From Phymorhynchus buccinoides (taxonomy: Eukaryota; Mollusca; Gastropoda; Neogastropoda; Raphitomidae): a stretch of DNA of 64,000 nucleotides. Where the stretch lies: assembly GCA_017654935.2 (NCBI GenBank), contig CM065703.1:39747086-39811085 (forward strand). The letters are read 5' to 3'. Shown piece after piece: positions 33,500 through 46,400 of the stretch. The notes under the pieces were generated by a model that saw only the letters and a list, made by a program, of their open reading frames with translations, was not told where the DNA came from and did no database searches. Each line of letters begins with the position of its first letter. The first letter of the stretch is position 1. The position numbers and the translations under genes are program-made.

Positions 33500-34370
33500 G
33501 TAGTCCATTTGAAGAATAGACAACTTTCTTTTCTAACTTTAAATGTATGTGGCATTCTATCCAAATTGAAATACCCCGAGTTCATTTTCATTAGTGTCTC
33601 AATACGATGTAATTGCAATTACTGAAAGTAAATTAGACGACACAGATACCGTAGATATACCGGGATACACAGCTTTTTACAAAAACAGAGGAAAGTTCAG
33701 GAGGAAATCCGTTGGTATTCTTTTGTTAGTGCGTGACGAAATAGCTGTGTTTGTCTCGATAGTTTGAATCTAAAACAAAAAAGGCTAAATGTAGTACAAT
33801 GGATTGCATGGATTATTCTTTTGTGGATCATATTCTTTGTCAAATGTCTTATTTTTCAAACTCAGTAAAAAAAGATACTTATAAAAAGGGACATTCTATT
33901 TGGTGTGACCTACTTACACCCTGAAGGATCTCCATTTGAAAATAGAGATGCCTTTATTGAAATTGAGGAAGCATTATTACACATTGAGCATGATGGCATT
34001 TGCCTTCTATGGGGATTTTAATGCAAGGACAGGTAACCTTGAGGATTACACTTACGAAGGAAATAATAGAATTGATCTACTGGATATACATGATGACAGT
34101 GATGCTAGCAACATTCAACCCCCCAAAAGAGTATCGCAGGACAGAACGACAACTAATACTGGTCACAGATTGCTAGATTTTTGCAAAACGATAACCATGT
34201 TAATTGTTAATGGTCGCACGGGTCGAGATGCAGATGTAGGGAAATGTACGTGCAAGAATGTGAGTGTTGTTGACTATGTCCTTGCATCATCCAATCTTTA
34301 CTGTCTAATCAATAAGTTTGAAGTTTAGGAATTTTGTGAACTATTTTCGGACTTTCACTGTCCCCTGGTA
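33500..34370 (+). pseudogene. LINE apurinic-like endonuclease domain
   Basis: Pieces in order: LTLNVCGILSKLKYPEF, a frameshift near 33590, YDVIAITESKLDDTDTV, IPGYTAFYKNRGKFRRKSVG, a break near 33760, VTYLHPEGSPFENRD, then YGDFNARTG and VNGRTGRDADV, VVDYVLASSNL, and DFHCPL near the end. ITESKL and GDFNART are hallmark endonuclease motifs. Breaks make it non-functional. Confidence 0.8.
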
Positions 34371-35089
34371 ATGTCGATAGAGTTATTAAATCCTGTAGTT
34401 TACACAACTATTCACACTTCTAATAGGAACACTTGTACCGATAGGCCAGATATAAAGTATCCAAAATGGCAAAAGGAAAAGGAGGAGCAATTTATATCTA
34501 GTTTAGAAGATGACAAAATACAGGAGGTAAGCAATGCTCTGAATCGTTTGCTATCTTCTCCAGAATCTACTAATCGTGATGATGTTAACAACGTAGTAGG
34601 GAATATCACTAACATAATTTTTAAAAGTGTAGATGATAATAATATGTTTAAAATTAGTAAGAAAAGGAAAAGTTATAAAAGAAAACACGAGAATCAAGAG
34701 TGGTATAATCAGGCTTGTGAGAACAAGCGCAAACAATTCTTCAATACTAAGAACAGGTATCAAAGGGCAAAATCTGCTCCAAATCTTGCCAGTAAGAAAA
34801 AAGCAAGTAAGGCATATAAAAAAGAAATGAATAAACAATTTATACTTTTTAGAACAAAAATAGAACATAATATTCGATTGCTTAAAAGTGCAGACCCAAA
34901 ACCCTACTGGAAAATAATTAATGGAACTAAGTCTGAAAGCAGCGAACTACTGTCAAAAATATCATGTGACGCTTTTTATGAACATTTTAAAAACATGAAC
35001 CAAGCTGATACCGCCTATGGTGAAACGGTCACTGAGGCTAGCCCCGATGTAGATGTTAACAGCAGCAGCATTCTAAACAGCCTTTTCAC

Positions 35090-36075
35090 TGAAGAGGAAG
35101 TTCAGAAAGCTATCCAGAAGTTGAAGGCTAGCAAAGTCCATGGACATGATAAAATACTGAATGAATTTCTAAAAGCTTCAAGCAGTAAAATGTTAGTATT
35201 ATATACAAAAGTTTTCAATTTAGTTCTAACTTGCAGCAAAATTCCAGAAGAGTGGGCCATTGGGGAAATAATACCCATATACAAAAAGAAAGGTTGTAAT
35301 AAAGACCCAAATAAAAAAAAACACAACAAACACATCTTCCCCCCCCAAAAAAAAACAAAAAAAAAAAAAAAAAAAAAAACAAAAAACAAAAAACTACAGA
35401 GGAATTACATTGCTCAGTTGCTTTGGCAAATTGTTTACTAGTCTACTTAATAATAGATTAAACAACTATTTCTAACTTAATTCAACAATAGGGCATGAAC
35501 AAGCAGGCTTCCGTGCAGGACATTCAACCACTGATCATATTTTTCACCCTACATTGCATAATTGATTACTTTTTATCAAAAAGAAAAAAGTTATAACTGT
35601 GCATTTGTTGACTATGACCAAAAGCCTTTGATTATGTAAATAGAGCTTTTTTTGTGGCAGAAACTAATTAACTCTGGAGTGGACGGTTTGATCTTAAGCG
35701 TTATTAAAGACATGTATAGCATAGCAAAATCAGTAGTTATGGTGGAAGGAAACTGTTCAAAGTCTTTTCAGTGCTCAGCAGGGGTCCGCCAAGGAGAAAA
35801 TCTTTCGCCAATATTGTTTGCTGTTTATTTTAACGATTTTCAGTCCTTAATATCAGAGGACATGAACGGGCTACATACTTTAAAGAGGGAGGATGGGGGG
35901 CTAGGTTGGAGTGAAGAAGAACAGAATATAATGCTAAAATTGTTTCTATTATTATATGCTGATGACACAATTTTATGTGCAGAATCAGTAGAGGACTTAC
36001 AAAAAGCATTAGACGCAATGCATGAATATTGCAATAAATGGAATTTACGAGTTAATATTAAAAAAAAACAGAAGT
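35090..36075 (+). pseudogene. LINE reverse transcriptase domain
   Basis: EEEVQKAIQKLKASKVHGHD, then IPIYKKKGCNKDPN, interrupted by an A-rich insertion (about 35312-35391), then NYRGITLLSCFGKLFTSLL, EQAGFRAGHSTTDHIF, GVRQGENLSPILFAVYFNDF and the catalytic YADD at 35955-35966, followed by CNKWNLRVNIKK. Frame changes at the insertion, near 35475 and near 35640. Confidence 0.85.
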
Positions 36076-36079
36076 TGTT

Positions 36080-37015
36080 GTGTTTTCTAGAGGTAAAATA
36101 CGAAATAATCCTCAATTCCAATACGAGGGGAAAAGTATCAAAACAGTACTTGGCTATAACTATTTGGGCATCTATTTTAACTATAACAATAAATTTAGTG
36201 TCGCCCAAAAACAACTCTATAACAAAGAATCACGAGCTATGTTTTGCCACTTAAAAAAGTGTAAAAGGATTATGTTACCTATTGATATAAAAATAAAGTT
36301 ATTCGACAAAATGATTACTCCCATTCTTCTTTACGGAAGTGAGGTATGGTGCCATAACATAACAGATTTAGCTTCAAAACTACAACTTCGTTACTATAAA
36401 ATGGTTCTCAAATTAAATAAAAGTACACCAAGCTGTATGGTTTATGGGGAATTGGGGCAGTACCCTTTAGAGATTTAAGCGAAGAGCAGAATGTTGCATT
36501 TTTGGTTTAAGCTTGTCAATATGATGCTAACCAGTCCAAATTATCCTGTGCTATGTATCGTTTTATGTTACATTTGTATCAAGAAAACAAACATGTGTCA
36601 CCTTTCATTGTTATCTGTCAAAACTTTATTAGATAACATTGGATTGAGTGGTTTGTGGCTACAGCAAACACACACTAATATTTCACAAAACTGGTTTAAA
36701 TCTAAAGTTTTACTCACCCTAAAAGATCAATTTATCCAACAGTGGTTCTCGCAACTGGAAGAAAAACAAATATTCAGTAACTATAAATTGTATAAAGATA
36801 TGTTTTCTTGTGAGGATTACTTCAAAATGTTAACCGAAAACTTATTATTGTTTTTTTGTAAAATTTAGAACATTAAATCATAGATTACCCATTCAAACGG
36901 GGAGAATCCAAAATATCACACATAGTGAAAGGTTTTGCTCGAAGTGCGACCACCAAGCTCTAGGATATGAATTCTATTCACTTGTTATAAGTGTATCTAA
37001 ACATGTCAAAACGTT
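36080..37015 (+). pseudogene. LINE ORF2 C-terminal region
   Basis: FSRGKIRNNPQFQYEGKSI, LGYNYLGIYF, LYGSEVWCHN and VYGELGQYPLEI in one frame (to 36478). After a break, LSVKTLLDNIGLSGLW to 36868. After another, RTLNHRLPIQTGRIQNITHS and a decayed Cys/His end (FCSKCD). Confidence 0.75.
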
Positions 37016-37191
37016 ATCAGGCAGGCCTAGAAAAGAGCTTGCTTTGGCCAATTGAACAGGTATGTTTTAAAAACACCCAGCGTAATAAAGTTTAATTCGC
37101 TTATTGTAAGTCAAAAATGAAAGACCTCTCAGTCGTTTAGTTTGTTGAGCACACGACAGAAAGTTATCTTGACAAGCGTTCTGAACCTTGA

Positions 37192-37862
37192 GTGATACCA
37201 CGTCCCTCTACACATTCACAGTTTTTTATATTGATTTTTTTTTTCCTTCTGTTCTTTCTTCTTCTTTCTTATTCCCACAAATTAGGAACAGCGCTCGACA
37301 TCCTTGGTCCAACAACATATCTGAAGGTTGATGTCCTTAATGTTGATGTTCTTGTCTGTTTCACTATGTTAGCGATACTTTGTGTAATGGAGATTAAGAA
37401 TTAATTAGCGGTTTTCAAAAATAAATGATTCATAATGTTGCTAGATGTCCAGCAACTGTGTTGTGCATAGTATATGATATTATTGATGTGTGTGTGTGTG
37501 TGGTGTTTGTGTTGTGTGTTGTGTGTGGTGATGTTATGAGTGGTGTGTGTGTGTGAATGTGTAGTGTGTAGTATGACATGGTTGTAATGCTGTGCAGTGG
37601 ATGGTAATAATGTGCCTGTCTAGTATGGTCTGATAGGATAACTGTTAACAAAAAAAAGTGTTTTTGTTGATGTTCTAGAATGGTTGCGCTTGTTTTTGGT
37701 TTGGAGCCTATGTATACTATGCTGATGTTTACTGTTTGGGGTCTTTTTTTTTGGGCTTAGTGTTTGTATGATATTGATGCCGGCAGGTGTGAATGGTACG
37801 TGTATGGCATTTTCGGGTGGTGGCCCCCAGGGTTTTTGAATAAAAGTTGATTTTGAATTATA
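37192..37862. other. Probable LINE 3' UTR with GT tract
   Basis: Non-coding, T-rich, with a degenerate GT run at about 37480-37560, and a terminal AATAAAAGTTGATTTTGAA typical of LINE 3' ends. Confidence 0.4.
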
Positions 37863-37940
37863 TTGTTAACGCGCAATTGATATACGCGACGATCAACCAC
37901 AGCTCATGCATCTCCAAAGTAGTGCTTTCGACCCAGACTG

Positions 37941-38291
37941 ATGGAAGCAGCAAATCAACCTTCCCACACCAAATCGAGGAAAGTGCCAAAGAGGCTGTCG
38001 TCAGTTCTGCTCGTTTTAGGCAGGGCCGAGAGGGCGGGCCCGAATTTTCCAGTTCCAAGAGGCATTGGCGTTTTGCCGGCAGACGATCCGTATGGAAGCG
38101 GTGTCGTGTCCCTTGATCAAATAATTAATGGAGACAAAGACAACTTAAATAGGCGCTCCGTGCTCATGATTGTCAACGGTGAGCGATGTAATGTTAGGCT
38201 AAGTGCAGGGGGTGGAGGTTTTACTACATTTAGACTAAACAAAGAAAACAATATTGTGTATTATTTTCAAAGAAGAGTGCACCAGCTATGA
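37941..38291 (+). CDS. Hypothetical 116-aa ORF or exon
   Basis: An ATG-initiated frame of 116 codons in normal-composition sequence, not a repeat. The central part has VLPADDPYGSGVVSLDQI, loosely recalling the acidic end of Calx-beta repeats (a DDPYG-type motif), but one motif is not enough to assign it. A GGTGAGC donor-like site occurs near 38177. It may be an exon, the remains of a repeat, or chance. The DNA quality falls sharply just downstream, so continuation cannot be judged. Confidence 0.25.
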   Translation: MEAANQPSHTKSRKVPKRLSSVLLVLGRAERAGPNFPVPRGIGVLPADDPYGSGVVSLDQIINGDKDNLNRRSVLMIVNGERCNVRLSAGGGGFTTFRLNKENNIVYYFQRRVHQL

Positions 38292-38324
38292 TGTAGCATG
38301 TGTGGTCAGTTTCCTTGACGCTTC

Positions 38325-38600
38325 CCCCCCTCTCTCGCCTCTCGCTCTCTCCCTGCTCTCTCTACTCTCTCTGCAGATCTTCCCCCCCCCTCCCCTCTCT
38401 CGTCTATACTCTCGGCAGGGAGCTCTTCCGTCTTCTCTCATGCTCGTCCCCACAATCCCCTCTACTCTCTCATCTCTTATCCCTCTCACTACTCTCTCTT
38501 CTCTCATATCATCGGGGACAAGCGACGTCTGGCAATTCACTCTTCATCGTCCTGGTCTCTCTCTCCATCTCTCTCATTTATCCCCAACTAGATATAGAAA
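38325..38600. repeat. Degenerate TC tract ending in element copy
   Basis: TC-rich with frequent other bases. Ends TTTATCCCCAACTAG and GGATTAGCCCCACCGAGCG, the inner arm of the inverted-repeat element described at 7.3-8.2 kb. Confidence 0.7.
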
Positions 38601-38714
38601 GAGGATTAGCCCCACCGAGCGCAATGTGATATATTATTTAAATGCGCGCGCACATCCATCAACTCATTAATTACACAAGAGATTCGAAGATTCGATTTTA
38701 CTACTCCTGTACTT

Positions 38715-39995
38715 TTTTGTTCAAGGCTAAAGTTGATAAGGTGTCACAATGAGATGGCGATTTGGGAAATGGTGATATGGGAAATGGGTATGGAAATGGC
38801 GATATGGGAAATAAGGCAATTTGTGAAATGGCGATATGGGAGTAATGGACAATTTGTGGCAGCATGGCAATTTGGGAATGGCGATATTGGAAAATTGCCA
38901 TGTTGGGAACGTGTATATATCTACACATAAACTAATACACATAATAGCGATTCGAAATACAACGCGTCGCCCCGTCGGACAGCATGTTTTGTCTTATTTA
39001 CAGGCTCGCTACAATGGTCGCATAGCTCGTCCAATTGTGACCGCCAGGTGGCAACCACTGCATAGGGCTTATCTCAGCTCAATGGGGCTTAGTCTCTCTC
39101 TCTCCCGTCTCTCAGCTACACATCAACCTCTCGACATCTCATCTCAGTCGATTAATAGGGTTACTACCGAGGTTGTACATCTTCGCCATTGCTACTTTAC
39201 TCGTCTCTCGTCTCTCTCCTGCTGTATCTTCTGCAATCTCTCTCTTTCTTATGCTCTCTCTGCTTCTCTCTCTCAGTCCTTCCCGCAACTCAAGACATGA
39301 TTGAGAAGGATTAGCCCTATTCCCTTGCGAGCGCTACGGTGGCACAATGCATGGCAAGGAAATCGACAATACCAGGCCAGCTAAGACCAGTCGCCAGAGT
39401 TGTGCTTCGATTGTTTGTCTAATGCCACAGGCCTCTGGTTTTCAAAACAGAAGTCTAGATGGGAGGCCAATACACTAGGGAGCCCGGCGTGGGTCAACAA
39501 GAGGGGTACGCTCGTGACGCTGTTAGCATAGCAACAAAAATGATGACAATACATAATACAATACACCCCAGTCGTCCTAACACAATCACACATTCGATCA
39601 TATATATGCGGCGAGCGCATTCGGAGTCTCTCTCCGGAGCTCTCTCTCTCAGCCCACCGATCACGTGGACGTGCATGGGGCGAACATACAATAATGAAAA
39701 TCTTCGGTTGGTTGGATTGGCACACATTAAGTCACAAGAAACTCCACCACGAGTTACGTCCCTTGGTGTTGTTGTCTGGAGCTGTGACCCGAATAACAGA
39801 TGCCCCCCTGACTTCTAATTAGGACGGCTCTTTAAACAATGAACGTTTCCTTTGTGAACTGTGGGGGCATTTTCCTGTGCTAATGGGATCACACCTGGTA
39901 AACAGATTTCTACCGCGATAAGAGGGAAACACGTGAACTAGCTCCGATTGGCCTTGTGCTTTGTCCTCTCCTCTCCTCTCTCTCTCTCCTCATCT
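38715..39995 (+). repeat. Corrupted collinear copy of 6.94-8.70 kb
   Basis: Blocks in the same order as at 6.94-8.70 kb: AAGTTGATAAGGTGTCAC with GGCGATTTGGGAAATGG repeats; GACCGCCAGGTGGCAACCA; AGGGCTTATCTC; degenerate TC tract; AAGGATTAGCCC; CACGTGGACGTGCATGGGG; GTCCCTTGGTGTTGTT; GCTCTTTAAACAATGA; AGAGGGAAACACGTGAAC. Numerous single-base indels separate them. Confidence 0.75.
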
Positions 39996-40330
39996 CTCGC
40001 TCTCTTGCTGTTCGCTCGTACTTCGCGCCTCACTAATATTCTCTTCTAGTCCCAGTCTTACCTCTCCTTTTCTCTCCCTCTCATCTTCTACGTCTCTCGC
40101 TACTCATCTGCTTAGAGACTTCATCCTCTCATGCTCTTCATTTTGCTACTCTCGTCCAGCTCGTCCATGCATCTCTCTCGCTAGGTCTTTCTCCTCTGGC
40201 TGCCTCGCGTCTCCATCTCTCTCCTAGTACTCAATCTCTTCTATATTCTCTGCTACGTCAGTCTCATTCTCTTCTCTACTCTCAAGCTCTCTCACCGAAA
40301 AAGTCTTGCCTCCTAACATCTAAAATTACA
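39960..40330. repeat. Error-laden TC microsatellite
   Basis: About 350 bp clearly derived from (TC)n but with a foreign base every 5-10 nt, unlike the clean tracts at 8.7 or 29 kb. Confidence 0.7.
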
Positions 40331-43205
40331 AACTCCTTAATCTCGAATGCCGCCTTTAAGCACGTTCTTTTATCATGTGTCTAATCACAGCATAAGATTA
40401 GTCGCCCTCTACCCTCTTGCGATTCAATATAGCTCGAACCCTGATTGCAAGCCTTAATCATGTCAGTAAGCTCTCCCTTAAAGGCAGTCCTGACACTAAA
40501 ATCGTCTTCTCATAACTTCTCAAAGATTACAGCGCATAATAAAAAATGTATCCATCGCTTCTTACATCGTGACAAACTTCGCATTTTCTTTTTTGGTACA
40601 CGCAAAGCTGTCTGATGGTTCATAGTAATAAATCAGATATGGTTTTTGCACCTCCCAACATTACTCTAAAAATGTTTCCCAATCAAGGATAGCGAATGAA
40701 ATACACACAAAACAGAAAAAACAAATCAACACCCAAGCTAGATATCACTAACCACATATATTGTTATTCAAAGCCTATACTGATCTTATCCAAAACAAGC
40801 TAAACGATACTCAGGTTGGTACATCTACTTGGAATTCCTTAGCAACCTACTCTTTAAGCGACAGCATGGCTATTACTATTACTTCTTTCAAAATACGCGT
40901 ACATCGAAAGTAATTCTTCTATGTTCCGGATTATAAAGAACAACTATGTGATAGATAATATTTATGATTGTCTGATTCTTTCGTATAATAATTAGTGATA
41001 ACGATATATGTGTTTTAGATCCTTTATAGTTATGATATAGCTTGATTTGGCTTTATTACTATCTTTTAGCTATTTACTGGATGATGATGAGAGTTGTTAT
41101 CCTTTGCTGTTTTTTATGTTGGCATGAGTGACTTTTTTTTCTTTTTTCCCTGTACTTTAAATTGCCAACAAACACTGTCCCGATACGCTTGATCGCCCCT
41201 CTTGTTGCACTCTTGACTCCGACATTACCCCCCATCCTCCACCTGATCCCTTTTATTCATCATTTCATTCTGCATGTACATAATCTTAATTTAGGCGTTT
41301 CTTCGTTTGTTTATTTCATTTTTTCCCCAGGGCTGGTGGAAAAAAGCATGTAAAACCTGCATTTGCTTTGATCTCCATATGTCTTCCACATAGGAATTTA
41401 CGGATAAATTTCGTTTTCGTTTTCTTCGTTTTCAAATAACGTTTCGTTATTCTCTCTCTCAGCATGTAGCGACGGAACAGGGGACACACTTGAAAAGTTA
41501 TGCTCCCCATCAACACCCCAGCCCCGTCCCTTCACACTACTAAACGAAGTTCGGTATGCATTGTACACTTTATGATTATGTATAATGACGTCATAGTAAA
41601 CAACTAACCTAAAATGGTTGCCCATAACTCTATTGCGAAACTTTTAATCGACGAACGGTTTCAATCTTATTTCTAACGACCAGTTTTATCGGTTTTGGCA
41701 GAAATTGCTATCCCCACTCACCATTCTGTGCTTCCCTCATCCGCTTCACTACAAAATCACATATGCAACTTATTGAAAAAAGTCGGTGGTTGCACCTCTG
41801 GCTGCGACGCGGCGCTCGTCCCGTGTGCGGTCAGCGAGCCCGAATGTGCACGAAGACACGCCTCTTGTGACTGATTGAGTAAGGTACCTACATATCTCAT
41901 GTTTTATTTTAAGTCTCAATTACACTGGATAGTACTGACTCTTGTATTCTTAACCCTTTGGATTGAGTGAGAAATAAAGATTCCCCTGTATATAGTGTAA
42001 ATTGTCTCTTGACCTTGATTTTTACTAAGATTTATATTGTCTGTCTTTATCTACAATTTATTATAAGAATGGGCTTTCCTCTGAAAAATGTTATGAATCT
42101 CCAAAATGCCCCTCGGCAGATTATGCCTGTTAATAACTTTATGAAAATTTGTTATTATTAACGGGTTTTGAAACACAAAGCGAAAATATCACACTTTAGT
42201 ACTTAGAGTAGTCTTTGAGCGAATCCATGGTGCCACCTCATAAGATATCGTTGACCGTATCATTAGAATAAAAATTCGATTTTTATAATAACCACAAATA
42301 AATGTATAAAAGATCAGGAATAACTAATTAAAAACAAACGTGTTTCTCTTTTTCCCCATTCACCCATAAACTGAATTATCATGCAATGTGCCCTTTCGAG
42401 CCGAGACAGGGACCGTACAGACTTACTATAATCGCTACGTGTGTTTAACGACAGCCGTCCGAGAACAAGGCGTTGCTATTCTATCGTTCTCCCGATCCGG
42501 TGGAAGCCATGCTCCTGTTGTGGACAAATATACTTGTTCCGTATAGAAAGTTCTGGTGACAAACTGTGCAGTCAACGGTACCCCAAAATGTCTGTTGATA
42601 TTCAGTTAACTATATGGTTCCATCGGACGTTTACGTTGTTCATCGAGATGAAATATAGAGTTTTTGATCGTCCCTCGGCGTCATGAGAACCATCTGGGGG
42701 AACATGTTGTAAATACCAAATAGTTGGTGATTAGGAACCATACGGTGCTTTGTCAATGCCTGGTGTGATTGTGGGGTAATTGTGGGAGTGCAGTATTCCG
42801 CGGAGTCACGCCCTAAGTTTTATGATTTACAGGAATAATAGAGGAGTCAGGTTGTGACGGTACCATTCCTCTGTTGTAAACCTCATCGGCTTAACCTCAT
42901 CCTTGGTCATCATCAAAATGACAGTGTTGAGCTACATTTAATCTTTATCTGTCGTCTACTTTTCAAGTGTTCTCAATGCATTTCTAGACGCATTTCTTGC
43001 TTAGATCCTGCTCTACCTGATTTTGGTTTTAACAGGTCATCTGTCTGTTATAAGAAAAAATTCTAAGAGACGCTTTTTTAGCACATGTGCTTTTAAAAGA
43101 TCACACCAGATCACGGGTCTAAAAATCAAACGTGGTGTGGTGTCTCGACGGTTTTCCGAGCTCTATTGGATTCGCATGTCCTGCTGGTACAAAACTCTTG
43201 AAAAT
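40331..43205. other. Low-quality sequence, no gene seen
   Basis: No ORF with recognisable protein. At 41690-41960 a segment with CACCTCTGGCTGCGACGCG matches 9.25-9.42 kb. Confidence 0.5.
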
Positions 43206-43207
43206 AG

Positions 43208-43288
<81 letters not shown>

Positions 43289-43300
43289 AAAAAAAAAAAA

Positions 43301-43337
<37 letters not shown>

Positions 43338-43430
43338 AAAAAAAAAAAGAAAAAAAAAAAAAAAAAAAAAAAATAACAAAAAAAAAAAAAAAAAACATAA
43401 AAAAAATAAAAATAAACAAAAAAAAAAGAT
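43206..43430. repeat. Poly-A tract (~220 bp)
   Basis: Almost pure A with scattered T, C and G. Far longer than normal retroposon tails in this window, and lying in sequence of poor quality. Lys-only and Phe-only ORFs here are meaningless. Confidence 0.9.
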
Positions 43431-46400
43431 GTATGTATTTCTGAACTGGCTTTCAATCTGTCTGAGCTAGATAAAGTCCTGGCTGATTGTTGGTGGTTTA
43501 ATGCTGCGACAAGCACTCAGGCTGGGAACCTTTGCTGCACAAAAGACTATTCTGACAGCTTCCCATTTGAGTCACGAATTACGACTCACAACTATTTTAC
43601 TAAATGATGGTTCTTCCTACATATTATCCGTTGGTATTGCGCTGCTACTCATCTTTTCTCGCTAAAAGCTATCGATCTTCGTCTTTATGGGCCAGAAGAG
43701 ATTAGTATGTACGACCAATTTAATTGTATTCGATGAGTGGTCTAGCTATCGTGGCCGCTGGGTAGCGAGAGAAAGAAGGGCGAGGAGCCCACACACAGTG
43801 CCACAGAACGTTCTGACCACAAACTCTATTTTCGCGGCTAGGTTGCCATTAGCAACTGAATGCTTAGCACAAACAGCTACCATCTACCACCTTGAACTAT
43901 AATTTGAATTTCGAAAAAGCTAATTGGCCTTTATTCGCACATCTTTGCTTTTCGCTAAACACGACAATGAAGAGCCTTAATGATCTATAATAGAGTTAAG
44001 TTTTATTATGATACATCATAAAATCGATCCTACGCTCATATCCTCTCTGAATCTCAGGAATTAAGAGCCCGCGTAGGCTCTACCTGACGCTCCTAACGCT
44101 ATCCTCCTGAAGTATATGCCATTCGTCTTAACCTAGTCAACTCCCATACTCTCCCTAGAGCGCTATTAAAAGGGGCTGATGTACTTCCTGATCATCTAAT
44201 AACGCATAGTCATACTGCCTTAGATTGGAGCTCTACTCGCTAAATCCGCATAAAGAATACGATAAATGTGATACGCTCCGTATTCTCTCCAAAATGAGTG
44301 CTATCTCTATTTGGCTATCCCTACAAGACAATAACCGTACCCTCAACACTCCCATATTATCTGCCTTGTGGAACAGAGGAAATTCCAAAAAGCAATTAAA
44401 ATCAAAATATCGTATAAATATAATTTTTTTACCTTACAGTCCACTATACGGGCAACTTTGACGAAAATTACAAAGCATAAAAGGGAGACAAGAATGTGAC
44501 GATTTGTATAAACGAAGGCTAAACTAAAGACTATTTTAACATAGGAAGATATTATTGACTTTAAGGATCCTAGGGCATAGGCCGTGGAAACTCTTAAAGT
44601 GAGGATCCTAGTTAATAAAGGCTATAAGCATTGAACAGGTGAGGATGTGAGACGCGTGTTCGGTCTAACAGACGGCTGACAGTTGGACTACTTACTGACT
44701 TATTCGATGTTATACCGCTGATGTCCTGGCCAGACAGGGGTCGATTTGCCAAGGGACGAAGCCAAACAAAACATTTGCCTGTTTTTCATACGGGAACATA
44801 AAGGATACGAAGGTAAATTATTCGGTTTTGAGATAAGTCGCAATGTAAACAATTCTGCACATACCATCATGCTCGCCCGTTAAAAGATTACCGAGCTTGC
44901 TGGCATAGCTATAATATGATTAGGGTAAGTACAAATAAAGCTAATGCAGGTAGATGATCCTTATCTCCTAATAGCAAGATTATAAATAAAAAGAAAATTT
45001 CGCCGGCCTAATTTGTTCTTATGAGTCTTGGCACGCATTTCTTATTCCGGATGTTGGGGCTGAGTGGCTTTAAACATGTCCTCAGAATGCATGGTAAGTT
45101 AGCACAGGTAGTTGGGATGCCGCTAAGCTCTGGAAACCGGCTAGGACTTCAACCGCACGGCTACGGCCGCCGCGCATTTCGCTCACCCACCATCTAGGGT
45201 AAATTTAGCGAGCGTATTCGATAAAATGGGCTGTATCTTTGTATATCTATTTAGAAAAAAATTAACTCTTGTCCGGCTGCTAATATTCCTAGGGCAGGTT
45301 TCAAAACATTAGTGATGTGGGCTGCAATTGGGAACAAGTTAATACATGATTTAACATCTCCTTATGTCATAAAAGGCGCTTGGCGAGTGACGCAGGGAAT
45401 AGTCCTTCGCCATGCTCCACGCTTCCGGGGCATTCATAAGAGGGCTGGAACAGCTTCCGTTGGCTGATGGAGGAGGGCTTCTAGATAAAGTCAGTCAGGT
45501 CTCGGGTACTTCACGGTAATAGTGTTTGAAATTTTATAGACAAAATCTTCCTAATAGAATACCGTGCTTTATTTAAGAGATCAAAGGTTTAAGGGTCGCT
45601 TCCGTGTCGAAAATATATAAAAAAAAAAAACATCGATTGTACGATGGGGGTCCTCTGCAAGGCAAGCATCATGGGGCCCATTACTCTTTTCATGATCATG
45701 ATATCATGGATATTTCCAAATGTAAAACTTAAAAAATTGTCAGAATTTCTTATGTATGGTCTGACAGAGACAATAGTCCATCTGGTCGTCAGCATGCACG
45801 AAAAAGTTGCAAAAGCTCTTGCTATACCCCTGACATTAAACCATCAGTACAAATACTAGTCTAATCATTGACTAGCTTACAGAAAATTGGATTCTGCCTG
45901 TCGCTCCGGAAACAATGTGCGAGTTCATGTGGGCTATTCCGCGCGATAACTTAATCGCTAGAAAATATACTCCATGATTAGCATTTTGGGTCCATTCCAA
46001 ATCAACTGACAAATAAGTCTAATGTTCTAGGGGTGTTTGTCTCACTTTGTCTACGACTTCGCAGCGTCTAACATGGATGGCCCACAATATTGACGGACAC
46101 CTTGCCGAGATTAAGCTATGAAAGGGCACCTAACTTTATTCATGAATCATCTCTTCGCCGAGCGACATGGCTCGCAGAATCTCTAACATTCGGTGTGGGT
46201 GACTTTTAACACATAGGCTCTTTAGTTGCCGGCAGTCGGGCTTAGACATATTGGGTGGAAGCATTCCATAACATTACAGATTAATCTTATGTAATGACAA
46301 ACTTCACAAAGCAATAGAGCTAAAAGATCTAAGCTGCCCTCAATGTTTCCAAAGTTTGGGCAAATAATAACATGATCTTGGATATAATAGGTTGGACTTC

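Larger units (their letters stand above)
33491..37862 (+). mobile_element. APE-type LINE, nearly full ORF2, inactivated
   Basis: The order is correct for a non-LTR retrotransposon: endonuclease (33500-34370), linker, reverse transcriptase (about 35090-36070) and C-terminal domain to about 37010. The likely 3' UTR ends near AATAAAAGTTGATTTTGAA at 37838-37858. At least four frameshifts and an 80-bp A-rich insertion break the frame. Clade not assignable by eye; it matches the fragment at 30 kb. Confidence 0.85.

Noticed and set aside
32109..33523. Minus-strand His/Pro- and Ile-rich ORFs up to 304 codons
   Set aside because: Complement of the 24-bp minisatellite; the plus strand is the one joined to a real protein domain.
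45644..45859. 71-codon hydrophobic ORF
   Set aside because: Lies in the low-quality zone with no recognisable motif; chance frame likely.
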